From Mycolicibacterium vinylchloridicum (GTDB lineage Bacteria > Actinomycetota > Actinomycetes > Mycobacteriales > Mycobacteriaceae): a stretch of 46,048 nucleotides of DNA. Location: NCBI RefSeq assembly GCF_013404075.1, contig NZ_JACBJQ010000043.1:1-46048 (forward strand), read 5' to 3'. Positions 1 through 7,208 of the stretch are shown here, one piece after another (positions within the stretch are counted from its first letter, which is position 1; each line of letters starts with the position of its first letter). The notes beneath the pieces were generated by a model, which did no database searches, was not told where the DNA came from, and was given only the letters and a program-made list of their open reading frames with translations. Both the position numbers and the translations under genes were made by a program.

Positions 1-73
1 GACAGGATCGATAGGTTCATTACCAGCCACCGCCCGAGCCTGAGGGCAGAAGTGTCACCACCAACACCACCCA

Positions 74-118
74 AACTGTCACCGATGTCCTGATACAGAA
101 CTGTCACCGATGTCCTGA
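74..118. repeat. 20-bp direct repeat pair, possible IS-end remnant
   Basis: The 20-mer AACTGTCACCGATGTCCTGA occurs at 74-93 and again at 99-118, a 25-bp period. A shorter echo (GTGTCACC) lies near 52-59. This is the only repeated non-coding sequence in the first 140 bases. I associate the wording GTCACCGATGTCC, or its reverse complement, with the termini of actinobacterial IS481-type elements, but no transposase is visible here. The repeat is seen directly; the IS link is memory-based inference. Confidence 0.6.
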
Positions 119-143
119 GAGATGACATTCAGATTCGACAAAG

Positions 144-2381
144 ATGGAAGGCATGTCGACACACGCGCACGAGCACGAACTCGAGTCCGAGCAGGACTAC
201 CTGGACGGACTCTACGAACGGCTCGACGCCAAACGCACGCGGGTCAAGGCTGCTTACCGCGCCGCGCTCGGGGGTCCGATCGACCTCCAGGACGGTGGGA
301 CTCTGGTCGCGCGCGACGCCGAGGTGCGTGCGCTGGCGCAATCGGCGGCGCGGTTGGACGTCGCCGACCAGGGGCTGTGTTTCGGACGCCTGGACGCGAT
401 CTCGGGTGAACGGCTCTACGTCGGCCGGATCGGCATCTTCGACGAGGATCACGAGCACGAGCTACTGCTGCTCGACTGGCGGGCCCCGGCCGCCCGCGCC
501 TTCTACATCGCCACCGCCGCCAACCCCGAGGGCATGCGCCGCCGTCGCCAGTTCCACTCTGTCGGCCGACGGCTGGTCGACTTCACCGATGAGGTGTTCG
601 GCCTTCCCGACCCCGATGCCGGCGACGACAGTCCGTTCAGCAGCGACGCGGCCCTGCTCGCCGCGGTCAACGCGCCCCGCGGTCCGGGCATGCGCGACAT
701 CGTGGCGACCATCCAGGCCGAACAGGACGAGATCATCCGGCTCGATCATCCGGGCGTGCTGGTGATCGAGGGCGGCCCCGGCACCGGCAAGACCGTCGTG
801 GCCCTGCACCGCGTCGCGTACCTGCTCTACACCCAACGGCAGCGGATCGAACGCCACGGGGTGCTCGTCGTCGGGCCCAACCAGGCGTTCATGAACCACA
901 TCGGCCGTGTGCTGCCGTCGCTGGGTGAATCGGAGGTGGTGTTCATGACGGTTGGCGAGCTGCTGCCCGGGCTGCACATCACTGCCGAGGACACCCCGGA
1001 TGTCGCCCGCATCAAGGGTTCTCGCGCAATGCTGGAGGTCCTCGCGGCGGCGATCGCCGACCACCAGCGCGTGCCGGAGCGCCCGCTGGAGATCCCGCTG
1101 GCCGACGTCACGCTACAGATCGCCGCCGATACCGCGCAGTGGGCCATCGACGAGGCGCGCGCAAGCGGGCTGCCGCACAACGCGGCCCGTGCGGTGTTTC
1201 GCGAGATCGTCACCTACGTGCTGACCGAGCGTGGGACGGCCCGGATCGGCCGCGGCTGGCTGACCCGCGACAATCGCGACGCCTGGGAAAAGGTCCGCGC
1301 GGATCTGACCACCGACCTCGAGGACAATGAACGGTTCATCGCCGCCCTCGACCAACTCTGGCCGGTCCTCGAACCGCAGGATCTGCTGGCCGAGCTGTAC
1401 ATGTCGGCCGAGCGGTTGCGCACCGCCGGCGCCGACCCGGCGCTGTGCCGCGAAGTCGGTGACGCCTGGACGGTGTCGGATGTGCCACTGCTCGACGAAT
1501 TGATCGATCTCCTGGGACGCGACAAGGCGACCGACGACGCCGCCGAGCAGGCGCGCAAGGAAGAAACCGAGTATGCCAGAGGCGTTTTGGAGAACATGGT
1601 CGCGCACGAGGACCTGATGGACGACGAAGACCATCTTCTCGCGCAGGACTTGATCGGTGCCGAGGATCTCGCCGAACGCTTCCTCGAGCGGGATACCCGG
1701 GATCTTGCCGAACGGGCTGCAGCCGACCGGGAGTGGACGTATCGGCATGTCGTCGTCGACGAAGCCCAGGAGTTGTCGGAGATGGACTGGCGGGTGCTGA
1801 TGCGCCGCTGCCCGAGCCGGTCCTTCACGGTGGTCGGCGATCTGGCTCAGCGCCGCTCGATGGCGGGAGCGACGAGCTGGGCGCAGATGCTGGAGCCGTA
1901 CGTGCCCGACCGCTGGGTATACCGCTCGCTGTCGGTCAACTACCGCACGCCTGCGGAGATCATGGCCGTCGCCGCCGCGCTGCTCGCCGAGTTCGCACCC
2001 GAGGTCCGAGCGCCGGAGTCGGTGCGCGCGTGCGGAATCCAACCGTGGTCACGTCGGGTATCCGCCGACGACTTGTCGGCCGCCATTGAGGAATTCGTGA
2101 CAGCGGAGGCCGCGCACGAGGGCACCAGCGTCGTGATCGGGCCGCCGGACGTGCCGGGTGCGGTCGCGCCGTCGGAGACCAAGGGTCTGGAGTTCGACGC
2201 GGTTCTGGTGGTGGAGCCCGACCGCATCCTGGCCGACGGGCCACGCGGCGCGGCGGAGCTGTATGTCGCGCTGACCCGTGCCACCCAACGGTTGGGCGTG
2301 CTGCATCAGCGCCCCTTGCCCTCCGCGCTGACCAGTCTCGCGGAATACGGCGCACTAGTTGAGCCACAAGCTGGCAAATAA
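144..2381 (+). CDS. helD: HelD/HelR-like RNA polymerase recycling ATPase
   Basis: A superfamily 1, UvrD/Rep-like ATPase of 745 residues. Members of the mycobacterial HelD/HelR group (about 735 residues) bind stalled RNA polymerase, release nucleic acid and recycle the enzyme; some displace rifampicin. An N-terminal helical segment (about 1-75) should enter the polymerase secondary channel. Walker A GGPGTGKT is at about 210-217, a DEAQELSEMDW Walker B-like motif lies in the second half, and the C-terminal helicase motifs SETKGLEFDAV and ELYVALTRATQRL are intact. The start is ambiguous between ATG 144 and ATG 153; neither has a well-spaced Shine-Dalgarno. The final codons GGC AAA TAA also form the left edge of the conserved block upstream of the next gene. 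Family assignment is firm; a role in rifampicin tolerance is inference. Confidence 0.88.
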   Translation: MEGMSTHAHEHELESEQDYLDGLYERLDAKRTRVKAAYRAALGGPIDLQDGGTLVARDAEVRALAQSAARLDVADQGLCFGRLDAISGERLYVGRIGIFDEDHEHELLLLDWRAPAARAFYIATAANPEGMRRRRQFHSVGRRLVDFTDEVFGLPDPDAGDDSPFSSDAALLAAVNAPRGPGMRDIVATIQAEQDEIIRLDHPGVLVIEGGPGTGKTVVALHRVAYLLYTQRQRIERHGVLVVGPNQAFMNHIGRVLPSLGESEVVFMTVGELLPGLHITAEDTPDVARIKGSRAMLEVLAAAIADHQRVPERPLEIPLADVTLQIAADTAQWAIDEARASGLPHNAARAVFREIVTYVLTERGTARIGRGWLTRDNRDAWEKVRADLTTDLEDNERFIAALDQLWPVLEPQDLLAELYMSAERLRTAGADPALCREVGDAWTVSDVPLLDELIDLLGRDKATDDAAEQARKEETEYARGVLENMVAHEDLMDDEDHLLAQDLIGAEDLAERFLERDTRDLAERAAADREWTYRHVVVDEAQELSEMDWRVLMRRCPSRSFTVVGDLAQRRSMAGATSWAQMLEPYVPDRWVYRSLSVNYRTPAEIMAVAAALLAEFAPEVRAPESVRACGIQPWSRRVSADDLSAAIEEFVTAEAAHEGTSVVIGPPDVPGAVAPSETKGLEFDAVLVVEPDRILADGPRGAAELYVALTRATQRLGVLHQRPLPSALTSLAEYGALVEPQAGK

Positions 2382-2462
2382 CTGTGCGCGCGCTGTGCAT
2401 TGCTGGGAAGCTGTGCACGGCGGATTCCCACACGGGAAGTGAAGCCGACGAGCCTCGTCGGC
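2372..2462 (+). promoter_or_regulatory. Conserved upstream block and hairpin, paralog 1
   Basis: The core TGGCAAATAACTGTGC (2372-2387) overlaps the helD stop codon. It is followed by TGCTGGGAAGCTGTGCAC (2401-2418), GGCGGATTCCCA (2419-2430) and GGGAAGTGAAGCCGACGA (2434-2451). Versions of these strings recur upstream of paralogs 3, 4 and 5. Here the end of the block forms a perfect 8-bp inverted repeat, GCCGACGA at 2444-2451 and TCGTCGGC at 2455-2462, with a 3-nt loop, about 30 nt before the start codon. Conservation is seen directly; a promoter, operator or leader-RNA role is inferred. Confidence 0.6.
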
Positions 2463-2492
2463 GCCGCCCCCGGCCAGGAAGAGAAAGCCCTG

Positions 2493-3338
2493 ATGGAGCT
2501 CGCCGCCAGTCGTCCCATGCGCACCGTCGCCGCCCTGACCACCGTCGGGGCGCTGGCCCTGACACCCATTGCGATCGCGCCGCCCGAACTGCACGCTTCC
2601 ACCATCTCGGCAACCCGCGTCTCCACCCAAGCCGTGCAGCTCACCGACGCCTGGTACGACCTCCTCAACGACACCCTGCTCAACGTGGGCGTGCTCGGCG
2701 AGCTCTTCCTCGGCGGAAACAACACCTGGCCCTTGCCGAATCCGACCATCCCACTCGCGCCGATCGCCACGCAGTTGGTGCTCAACCCACTGATCTACAC
2801 CGTCCAGCTGCTCACCGGCCAGGGCGCCAAGATCCCGGCCGAGATCGCCACCCACCTCTCGCAACTCGCCGACGTCATCACGCTCGTCGTCACCCAGGTG
2901 CCGCCGATCATCTTCGAACAGATCCAGGCACCGTTCGTCGCCGTCGCGCAGGCCCTCCAATCCATCACCACCAGCGGCAACCTGCTACTCGGCTTGATCG
3001 AGGCGCCCGCCGTCTTTCTCGACTACGCCCTCAACAGTCAATATGGCCTCCTCGGCGGTGCGGGTCCGGTCGCGATTTCGCTCGTCATCCGAAACCTGGT
3101 CGCCAAGGCGATCGAGACCCCGCTGCCTGTGGTCGTGCTCCCGTTCAAGAAAGCCAGCGGCGCCGCGTCGGCGTCAAAGGCGTTGACGCCCAAGGCCACC
3201 GCCGTGACCGCGCCGTCGGGCACAGCGAGCTCGGCCCGGTCAAAGCCCAAGTCCCCGTCGTCGGCATCGGCGAGCGCCAAGAAACCCGCAGCCAAGGCCG
3301 GCAGCGCGCGTAACGGCGTGGGCAGCAGCAAGCGTTAG
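2493..3338 (+). CDS. Secreted basic-tailed paralog 1 of 5
   Basis: I do not recognise the family. The 281-residue protein starts with a signal peptide (hydrophobic stretch about 10-30, likely cleavage after LHA at about 33-35). The mature part opens with the motif VSTQAVQLTDAW. A central domain follows with PLPNP, LNPLIY, a QIQAPF segment and EAPAVFLDYALNSQYGLLG, which are shared by all five copies. From about residue 215 the chain becomes a low-complexity Ala/Ser/Pro/Lys tail with TAPSGTASSARSKPK, ending in SSKR. ATG 2493 is chosen because AGGAAGAG (2476-2483) sits at good spacing and because this start aligns with the paralogs; an upstream in-frame ATG at 2400 would precede a non-signal stretch. 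A cell-envelope or outer-surface role is inference. Confidence 0.85.
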   Translation: MELAASRPMRTVAALTTVGALALTPIAIAPPELHASTISATRVSTQAVQLTDAWYDLLNDTLLNVGVLGELFLGGNNTWPLPNPTIPLAPIATQLVLNPLIYTVQLLTGQGAKIPAEIATHLSQLADVITLVVTQVPPIIFEQIQAPFVAVAQALQSITTSGNLLLGLIEAPAVFLDYALNSQYGLLGGAGPVAISLVIRNLVAKAIETPLPVVVLPFKKASGAASASKALTPKATAVTAPSGTASSARSKPKSPSSASASAKKPAAKAGSARNGVGSSKR

Positions 3339-3351
3339 AGGAGAGAAACCC

Positions 3352-4185
3352 ATGGACCTCACCGCCCGCCGTTCGATGCGCACCGTCGCCGCCTTGACCA
3401 CCGTCGGGGCACTGGCCTTGGCGCCCGTCGCGATCGCACCTGCAGATCTGCCCACACCGGGTATCGCGGCAACCCGCATCTCGACCGAGGCCGTCCAGCT
3501 CACCGACGCCTGGTCCGACCTGCTCACCAACACCGTCGAGAACACGATCCAACTCGCCGGGTTGTTCATCGGGTTGAGTTCGGGCGCCCCACTGCCGAAC
3601 CCGATCTTCATCGCACCGGTCGCAACGCAGGTGGTGCTCAACCAATTGATCTATGCCGTACAGCTTTTCACGGGTCAAGGCGCCGAGATCCCGGTCGAGA
3701 TCAACACTCACCTGGACAAGATCGGCAACCTCATCCAGGGGCTCAGCAACGACCTGCCCGGGGTCGTGGTCGATCAGTTTCAGACACCGTTCCTAGCTCT
3801 CCAGCTGGCGCTCGATTCGATCACCACCAGCGGCAACCCGCTGCTCGCATTGCTCGAGGCGCCCGCCGTGTTCCTGGACGCCGCGCTCAACAGCCAATAC
3901 GGCCTCCTCGGCCCCACCGGTCCGATCGCCGTTCCGATCCTCGTCCGGAACTTCTTGGCCCAGGCAATCTCCACCCCGCCACCCACGATCACGCTCCCGT
4001 TAAAGAAAGCCGGCGGCGCAGCGGCCAAGACAGTGCCCCCAAAGGCATCGCCGGTGACCGCACCGTCAGGCACTGCGGGCTCGGCCCGAATCAAGCCCAG
4101 GTCACCGGCCGGCGGTTCGCGGAAGCCCGCCGCCAAGGCGAGCAGCCACGGCGCCGGCAGGGTCGGGCACGGCAAGCGCACCTAA
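3352..4185 (+). CDS. Secreted basic-tailed paralog 2 of 5
   Basis: The product has 277 residues with the same plan as paralog 1: a signal peptide (MRTVAALTTVGALALAP), RISTEAVQLTDAWSDLL after cleavage, the central PLPNP / VVLNQLIY / QTPFLALQLALDSI / EAPAVFLDAALNSQYGLLG block, and a basic tail with TAPSGTAGSAR ending GHGKRT. It begins 13 bp after paralog 1, and its Shine-Dalgarno GAGGAGAG overlaps the upstream stop codon. It has no copy of the upstream block, so the pair is probably co-transcribed from the paralog 1 promoter. The signal cleavage site is less clear than in the others because the xHA triplet is replaced by a region around GIA. The function is unknown. Confidence 0.85.
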   Translation: MDLTARRSMRTVAALTTVGALALAPVAIAPADLPTPGIAATRISTEAVQLTDAWSDLLTNTVENTIQLAGLFIGLSSGAPLPNPIFIAPVATQVVLNQLIYAVQLFTGQGAEIPVEINTHLDKIGNLIQGLSNDLPGVVVDQFQTPFLALQLALDSITTSGNPLLALLEAPAVFLDAALNSQYGLLGPTGPIAVPILVRNFLAQAISTPPPTITLPLKKAGGAAAKTVPPKASPVTAPSGTAGSARIKPRSPAGGSRKPAAKASSHGAGRVGHGKRT

Positions 4186-4243
4186 GCAGCATCGGATTTC
4201 ACGCCGAGCTCACTTCAGCAATGTCAGTGCGGCCGGAGGCGGT

Positions 4244-4312
4244 CCGGAACCGCAAATAATCGTGCGGTTCCGGTCAGCTGCTGGGAAGCTGATCCACAGC
4301 GAATTCTCAGTC
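4244..4312 (+). promoter_or_regulatory. Conserved upstream block inside a perfect inverted repeat, paralog 3
   Basis: CCGGAACCGC (4244-4253) and GCGGTTCCGG (4264-4273) form a perfect 10-bp inverted repeat. The 10-nt loop AAATAATCGT is part of the conserved core, here CGCAAATAATCGTGC at 4251-4265. Downstream, GCTGCTGGGAAGCTGATCCA (4277-4296) and CAGCGAATTCTCAG match the second half of the block seen before paralogs 1 and 4. The inverted repeat could be an operator, an RNA hairpin or a terminator for the paralog 1-2 transcript; no T-run follows. Confidence 0.55.
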
Positions 4313-4334
4313 CGATTTGAGGGAGAACTCTGTC

Positions 4335-5183
4335 ATGCACCACGTTGTCCGTCGCCCACTGCTTGCCGCTGCCACCCTGACCACCGCCACAGCGCTGGCC
4401 CTGACGCCCGTCACCGTCACCCCACCCGAACTGCACCCGGCGATCTCGCCGATTCGAGTCTCCACCCAAGCGGTTCAGCTGACCGACGCCTGGTCCGACT
4501 TGTTCAGCCACACGACCACGAGCGTGACCAACCTCGTGGTGCTCGGCCTGGGCCTGGATGCCAGCTACCCCCTGCCGTCGCCGACCATTCCGCTCGCGCC
4601 CGTCGCCACGCAGCTCCTGCTCAACCCATTGATCTACGTCGCGAAGCTGTTCAACGGTCAGGCCGGACAGATCCCGGCCTGGATCGGCGCCCATCTGACC
4701 GAGGTCGGGAAGGTCGCCCAGCTGTTCGTGGCGGCTGTGCCCGGAGTCGTTCTCGAGCAGATACAGGTCCCGTTCTTCGCAGCGCAGCAGGCGATCAATT
4801 CCATCGGCAGCAGCGGAAACGTGCTGACCGGCTTGTTGCAAGCCCCGGCCGTGTTCTTGGACGTCGCTCTCAACAACCAGTTCGGACTGCTCGGCTTCAC
4901 CGGCCCCATCGGAATATCACTGATCTTCCGAAACCTGTTGGCCAACGCGCTTTACACCACGCCACCGGCGATCGTTCTGCCGTTCAAGAAAGCAAGCGCC
5001 GCCACGCTGCGACCCAAGGCGACCACAACCACCGCGCCTAAGCCGGTGGCACCGTCGGGGACGGCGAACTCGGCCCGGTTGAAGCCCAAGGCCCCGTCGT
5101 CGGCAGCCGGCAGCAAGCGCAAGCCGGCCGCATCCGCCACGAAGAACAACAGCACCGGGCGCGGCCACGGCAAGCGGGGCTAA
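4335..5183 (+). CDS. Secreted basic-tailed paralog 3 of 5
   Basis: The product has 282 residues. It has the family plan: a signal sequence rich in Ala/Leu/Thr (LLAAATLTTATALALTPV), then RVSTQAVQLTDAWSDLF, PLPSPTIPLAPVATQLLLNP, QAGQIPAWIGAHL, EQIQVPFFAAQQAINSI and APAVFLDVALNNQFGLLG, and a tail rich in Lys, Pro and Ala ending GRGHGKRG. ATG 4335 is preceded by GAGGGAGAA (4319-4327) at 7 nt; a TTG at 4317 is in frame but would place the ribosome site inside the gene. It diverges most in the middle (VAAVPGVVLEQIQ), and its tail has an extra TTTTAPKPVAPSG segment. The function is unknown. Confidence 0.84.
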   Translation: MHHVVRRPLLAAATLTTATALALTPVTVTPPELHPAISPIRVSTQAVQLTDAWSDLFSHTTTSVTNLVVLGLGLDASYPLPSPTIPLAPVATQLLLNPLIYVAKLFNGQAGQIPAWIGAHLTEVGKVAQLFVAAVPGVVLEQIQVPFFAAQQAINSIGSSGNVLTGLLQAPAVFLDVALNNQFGLLGFTGPIGISLIFRNLLANALYTTPPAIVLPFKKASAATLRPKATTTTAPKPVAPSGTANSARLKPKAPSSAAGSKRKPAASATKNNSTGRGHGKRG

Positions 5184-5210
5184 CGAGACCTCCCGACACG
5201 TCTCCAGTTG

Positions 5211-5272
5211 TGGCAAATATCTGTGCATTGACTGAGAGCCGATGCGAAGCTGGTGCGCAGCGAATTCCCGTC
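5211..5272 (+). promoter_or_regulatory. Conserved upstream block, paralog 4
   Basis: TGGCAAATATCTGTGC (5211-5226) is followed by ACTGAGAGCC, then GATGCGAAGCTGGTGCGCAG (5241-5260) and CGAATTCCCGTC. The core lies 96 bp before the ATG at 5307. It matches the paralog 5 core in 15 of 16 positions. The later GGGAAGTGAAGCCGACGA part found before paralogs 1 and 5 is absent here. Confidence 0.55.
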
Positions 5273-5306
5273 CTGTCGATACCGTCTAACAGAAAGAAAT
5301 GCGCAG

Positions 5307-6149
5307 ATGGAACGTGCCGCACGCCGCCCGATACCCACCGTCGCCGCTCTGGCGACCGTCGGGGCACTCGCCCTGTCACCCCTGACCCTCGCGCCGACCG
5401 ACGTGCACGCGGGGGGCGCCACACCCCTTCGCGTCTCGACCCAGGAGGTCCAGCTCACCGATGCCTGGTTCGACCTGCTCAACGACACGCTCGTCAGTAC
5501 GTATCTGTTGGGACAGCTGGCCGTGGGAGCGAATCCTGTTTACCCCCTGCCGAATCCGGTTTTCGTCGCGCCCATCCTCACGCAACTGTTGGTGGTCAAC
5601 CCACTGACCTACGCCGTGCAGCTGCTGACCGGCGAGGGCGCCGAGGTCCCGACGGAGATCATCACCCACATCAACAACCTCGTGCTGGTCGCCCAGGCCA
5701 TCGGCAAGGATGTGCCCCCGGCCATCGTCAAGGAGATTCAGGCACCTTTCCAGGCTCTCCAACTGGCGTTCGACTCCATCACGACGAGCACCAATCTGCT
5801 GCTCGGCTTGTTCGAGGCCCCGGCGGTGTTCCTGAATGCGGCCCTCAACAGCCAGTATGGGCTCATTGGCGTCAACGGCCCGATCGCGCTCGGGTTCATC
5901 ATCCGAAATGTCGTGGCGCAACAGCTGTTCACTCCGCCGCCATCCGTCCTGCCGTTCAAGAAGGCCGGCGGCGCGGCGGCCTTGCGCACCCAGGCGTCGG
6001 CCATCACCGCGGCACCGTCGGGCACTGCGAGCTCGGCCCGCTCGAAGCCCAAGGCACCTTCGTCGGCGGCCAGCAGCAAGCGCAAGCCGGCGACGTCCGC
6101 CAAAGCCGACAAGCCCAGCGGCGGGCAGGGGCACAGCAAACGCGGCTAG
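5307..6149 (+). CDS. Secreted basic-tailed paralog 4 of 5
   Basis: The product has 280 residues. The signal peptide (TVAALATVGALALSPLTLAP) ends near VHA, followed by RVSTQEVQLTDAWFDLLND. The core has PLPNPVFVAPILTQL, NPLTYAVQLLTGEGAEVP, KEIQAPFQALQLAFDSI, EAPAVFLNAALNSQYGLIG and LPFKKAGGAA. The basic tail carries APSGTASSARSKPKAPSSA and ends GHSKRG. The start at 5307 has only a weak purine-rich site (AGAAAGAAA). An out-of-frame ATG sits 8 nt upstream, an arrangement repeated at paralog 5. The function is unknown; duplication within the array is evident from the shared tail sequence. Confidence 0.84.
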   Translation: MERAARRPIPTVAALATVGALALSPLTLAPTDVHAGGATPLRVSTQEVQLTDAWFDLLNDTLVSTYLLGQLAVGANPVYPLPNPVFVAPILTQLLVVNPLTYAVQLLTGEGAEVPTEIITHINNLVLVAQAIGKDVPPAIVKEIQAPFQALQLAFDSITTSTNLLLGLFEAPAVFLNAALNSQYGLIGVNGPIALGFIIRNVVAQQLFTPPPSVLPFKKAGGAAALRTQASAITAAPSGTASSARSKPKAPSSAASSKRKPATSAKADKPSGGQGHSKRG

Positions 6150-6196
6150 GTTGCCACCGGCGGCCGCGGTCGCTCGTTCCGACAGACGTTCCGGTG

Positions 6197-6278
6197 TGGC
6201 AAATATCTATGCTGTGGCTGAGTGCTGCGGTATAGCTAGTACCCGGCGGATTCCCAGTCAGGGAAGTGAAGCCGACGA
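6197..6278 (+). promoter_or_regulatory. Conserved upstream block, paralog 5
   Basis: TGGCAAATATCTATGC (6197-6212) is followed by GGCGGATTCCCAGTC (6245-6259) and GGGAAGTGAAGCCGACGA (6261-6278). The last string is identical to the one before paralog 1, and the core-to-ATG distance (122 bp) is almost the same as there (121 bp). This suggests that the leader was duplicated together with the gene. TATGCT at 6208-6213 could serve as a -10 hexamer, but this is not proven. Confidence 0.55.
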
Positions 6279-6318
6279 AGCCCCGTCGACGCCGCCTCTA
6301 CGAGGGAGAAATGCCCCG

Positions 6319-7143
6319 ATGGAACCTGCTGTCCGTCGTCCGATGCTCACCGCCGCCGCACTGACGACCGCCGGGGCGCTGGCCCTGACACCCATCACGG
6401 TCACCACCGACATGCATGCGCTGGACCTCTCTCCAGCGACTGTCTCCACACAAGCGGTCCAGCTGACGGACGCGTGGTCGGACCTGCTCAACAACACCGT
6501 GGGCAACGTGGTGCAGCTCGGCGCGTTGTTCATCGGGTTGAACAGCACCTTCCCGTTGCCGAATCCGGTCTTCATCGCTCCGGTCGCCACCCAGCTGGTA
6601 CTCAACCCCCTGATCTATGCCGCAGACCTGGTGACCGGCCACGGCGCCGACATTCCGGCCGAGATTCTCAGCCACATCAACAACGTCGTCACCCTGGGCC
6701 AGGCCATCGTCAGTGACGTGATCCCGGCCATCGGCAAACAGATCCAGACGCCGTTCCTCGCGCTCCAGCTCGCGATCGATTCCGTCGCCACCGCCACCAA
6801 CAAGCTGGTCGCCTTGCTCGAGGCTCCCGCGGTGTTTCTCGATGCCGCGCTGAACAGCCAGTTCGGCCTCATCGGCGTCAACGGTCCGATCGCGGTTCCG
6901 ATCATCATCCGCAACCTGCTGGCCTCGGCGATCGCCGCGACGCCGCCCACCATCGTGCTCCCCTTCAAGAAGGCAAGCGGTGCGGCGGCAAAGACAGTGG
7001 CACCGAAGGCAGCGGCGGTGAGCGCACCGTCGGGCACGGCGAGCTCGGCCCGCTCGAAGCCCAAGGCGCCCTCGAGCAGCACCCGCAAGGCAACGTCGGC
7101 CAAGACCGGCACCAAGAGCGGGGCGCACAGCAAGCGCGGCTGA
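6319..7143 (+). CDS. Secreted basic-tailed paralog 5 of 5
   Basis: The product has 274 residues. The signal peptide (TAAALTTAGALALTPITV) ends near MHA. TVSTQAVQLTDAWSDLLNN, PLPNPVFIAPVATQLVLNP, GADIPAEILSHINNVVTLG, KQIQTPFLALQLAIDSV and EAPAVFLDAALNSQFGLIG follow, then LPFKKASGAA and a basic tail ending GAHSKRG. ATG 6319 has GAGGGAGAAA (6302-6311) at 7 nt. The reading frame stays open far upstream, into the 3' end of paralog 4, but that part is a shadow of paralog 4. It is closest to paralog 4 across the core (shared LIGVNGPIA). The function is unknown. Confidence 0.85.
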   Translation: MEPAVRRPMLTAAALTTAGALALTPITVTTDMHALDLSPATVSTQAVQLTDAWSDLLNNTVGNVVQLGALFIGLNSTFPLPNPVFIAPVATQLVLNPLIYAADLVTGHGADIPAEILSHINNVVTLGQAIVSDVIPAIGKQIQTPFLALQLAIDSVATATNKLVALLEAPAVFLDAALNSQFGLIGVNGPIAVPIIIRNLLASAIAATPPTIVLPFKKASGAAAKTVAPKAAAVSAPSGTASSARSKPKAPSSSTRKATSAKTGTKSGAHSKRG

Positions 7144-7208
7144 TCCGATGACTAATGGGGGCGGGGCGAGTCAATCCTTGTGACGGAACTCGACAAAAGG
7201 AGCCTCAC

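Noticed and set aside
6197..6310. Leader of paralog 5 as a cobalamin or c-di-AMP riboswitch
   Set aside because: GGGAAGTGAAGCC looked suggestive, but the required conserved boxes of those riboswitches are absent.
5836..6318. Upstream in-frame extension of paralog 5
   Set aside because: It overlaps paralog 4 in another frame and lacks a signal peptide; the ATG at 6319 with a strong ribosome site aligns with the other paralogs.
2493..7143. PE/PPE assignment for the five paralogs
   Set aside because: No PE or PPE motif near the N-terminus and a classical signal peptide is present instead.
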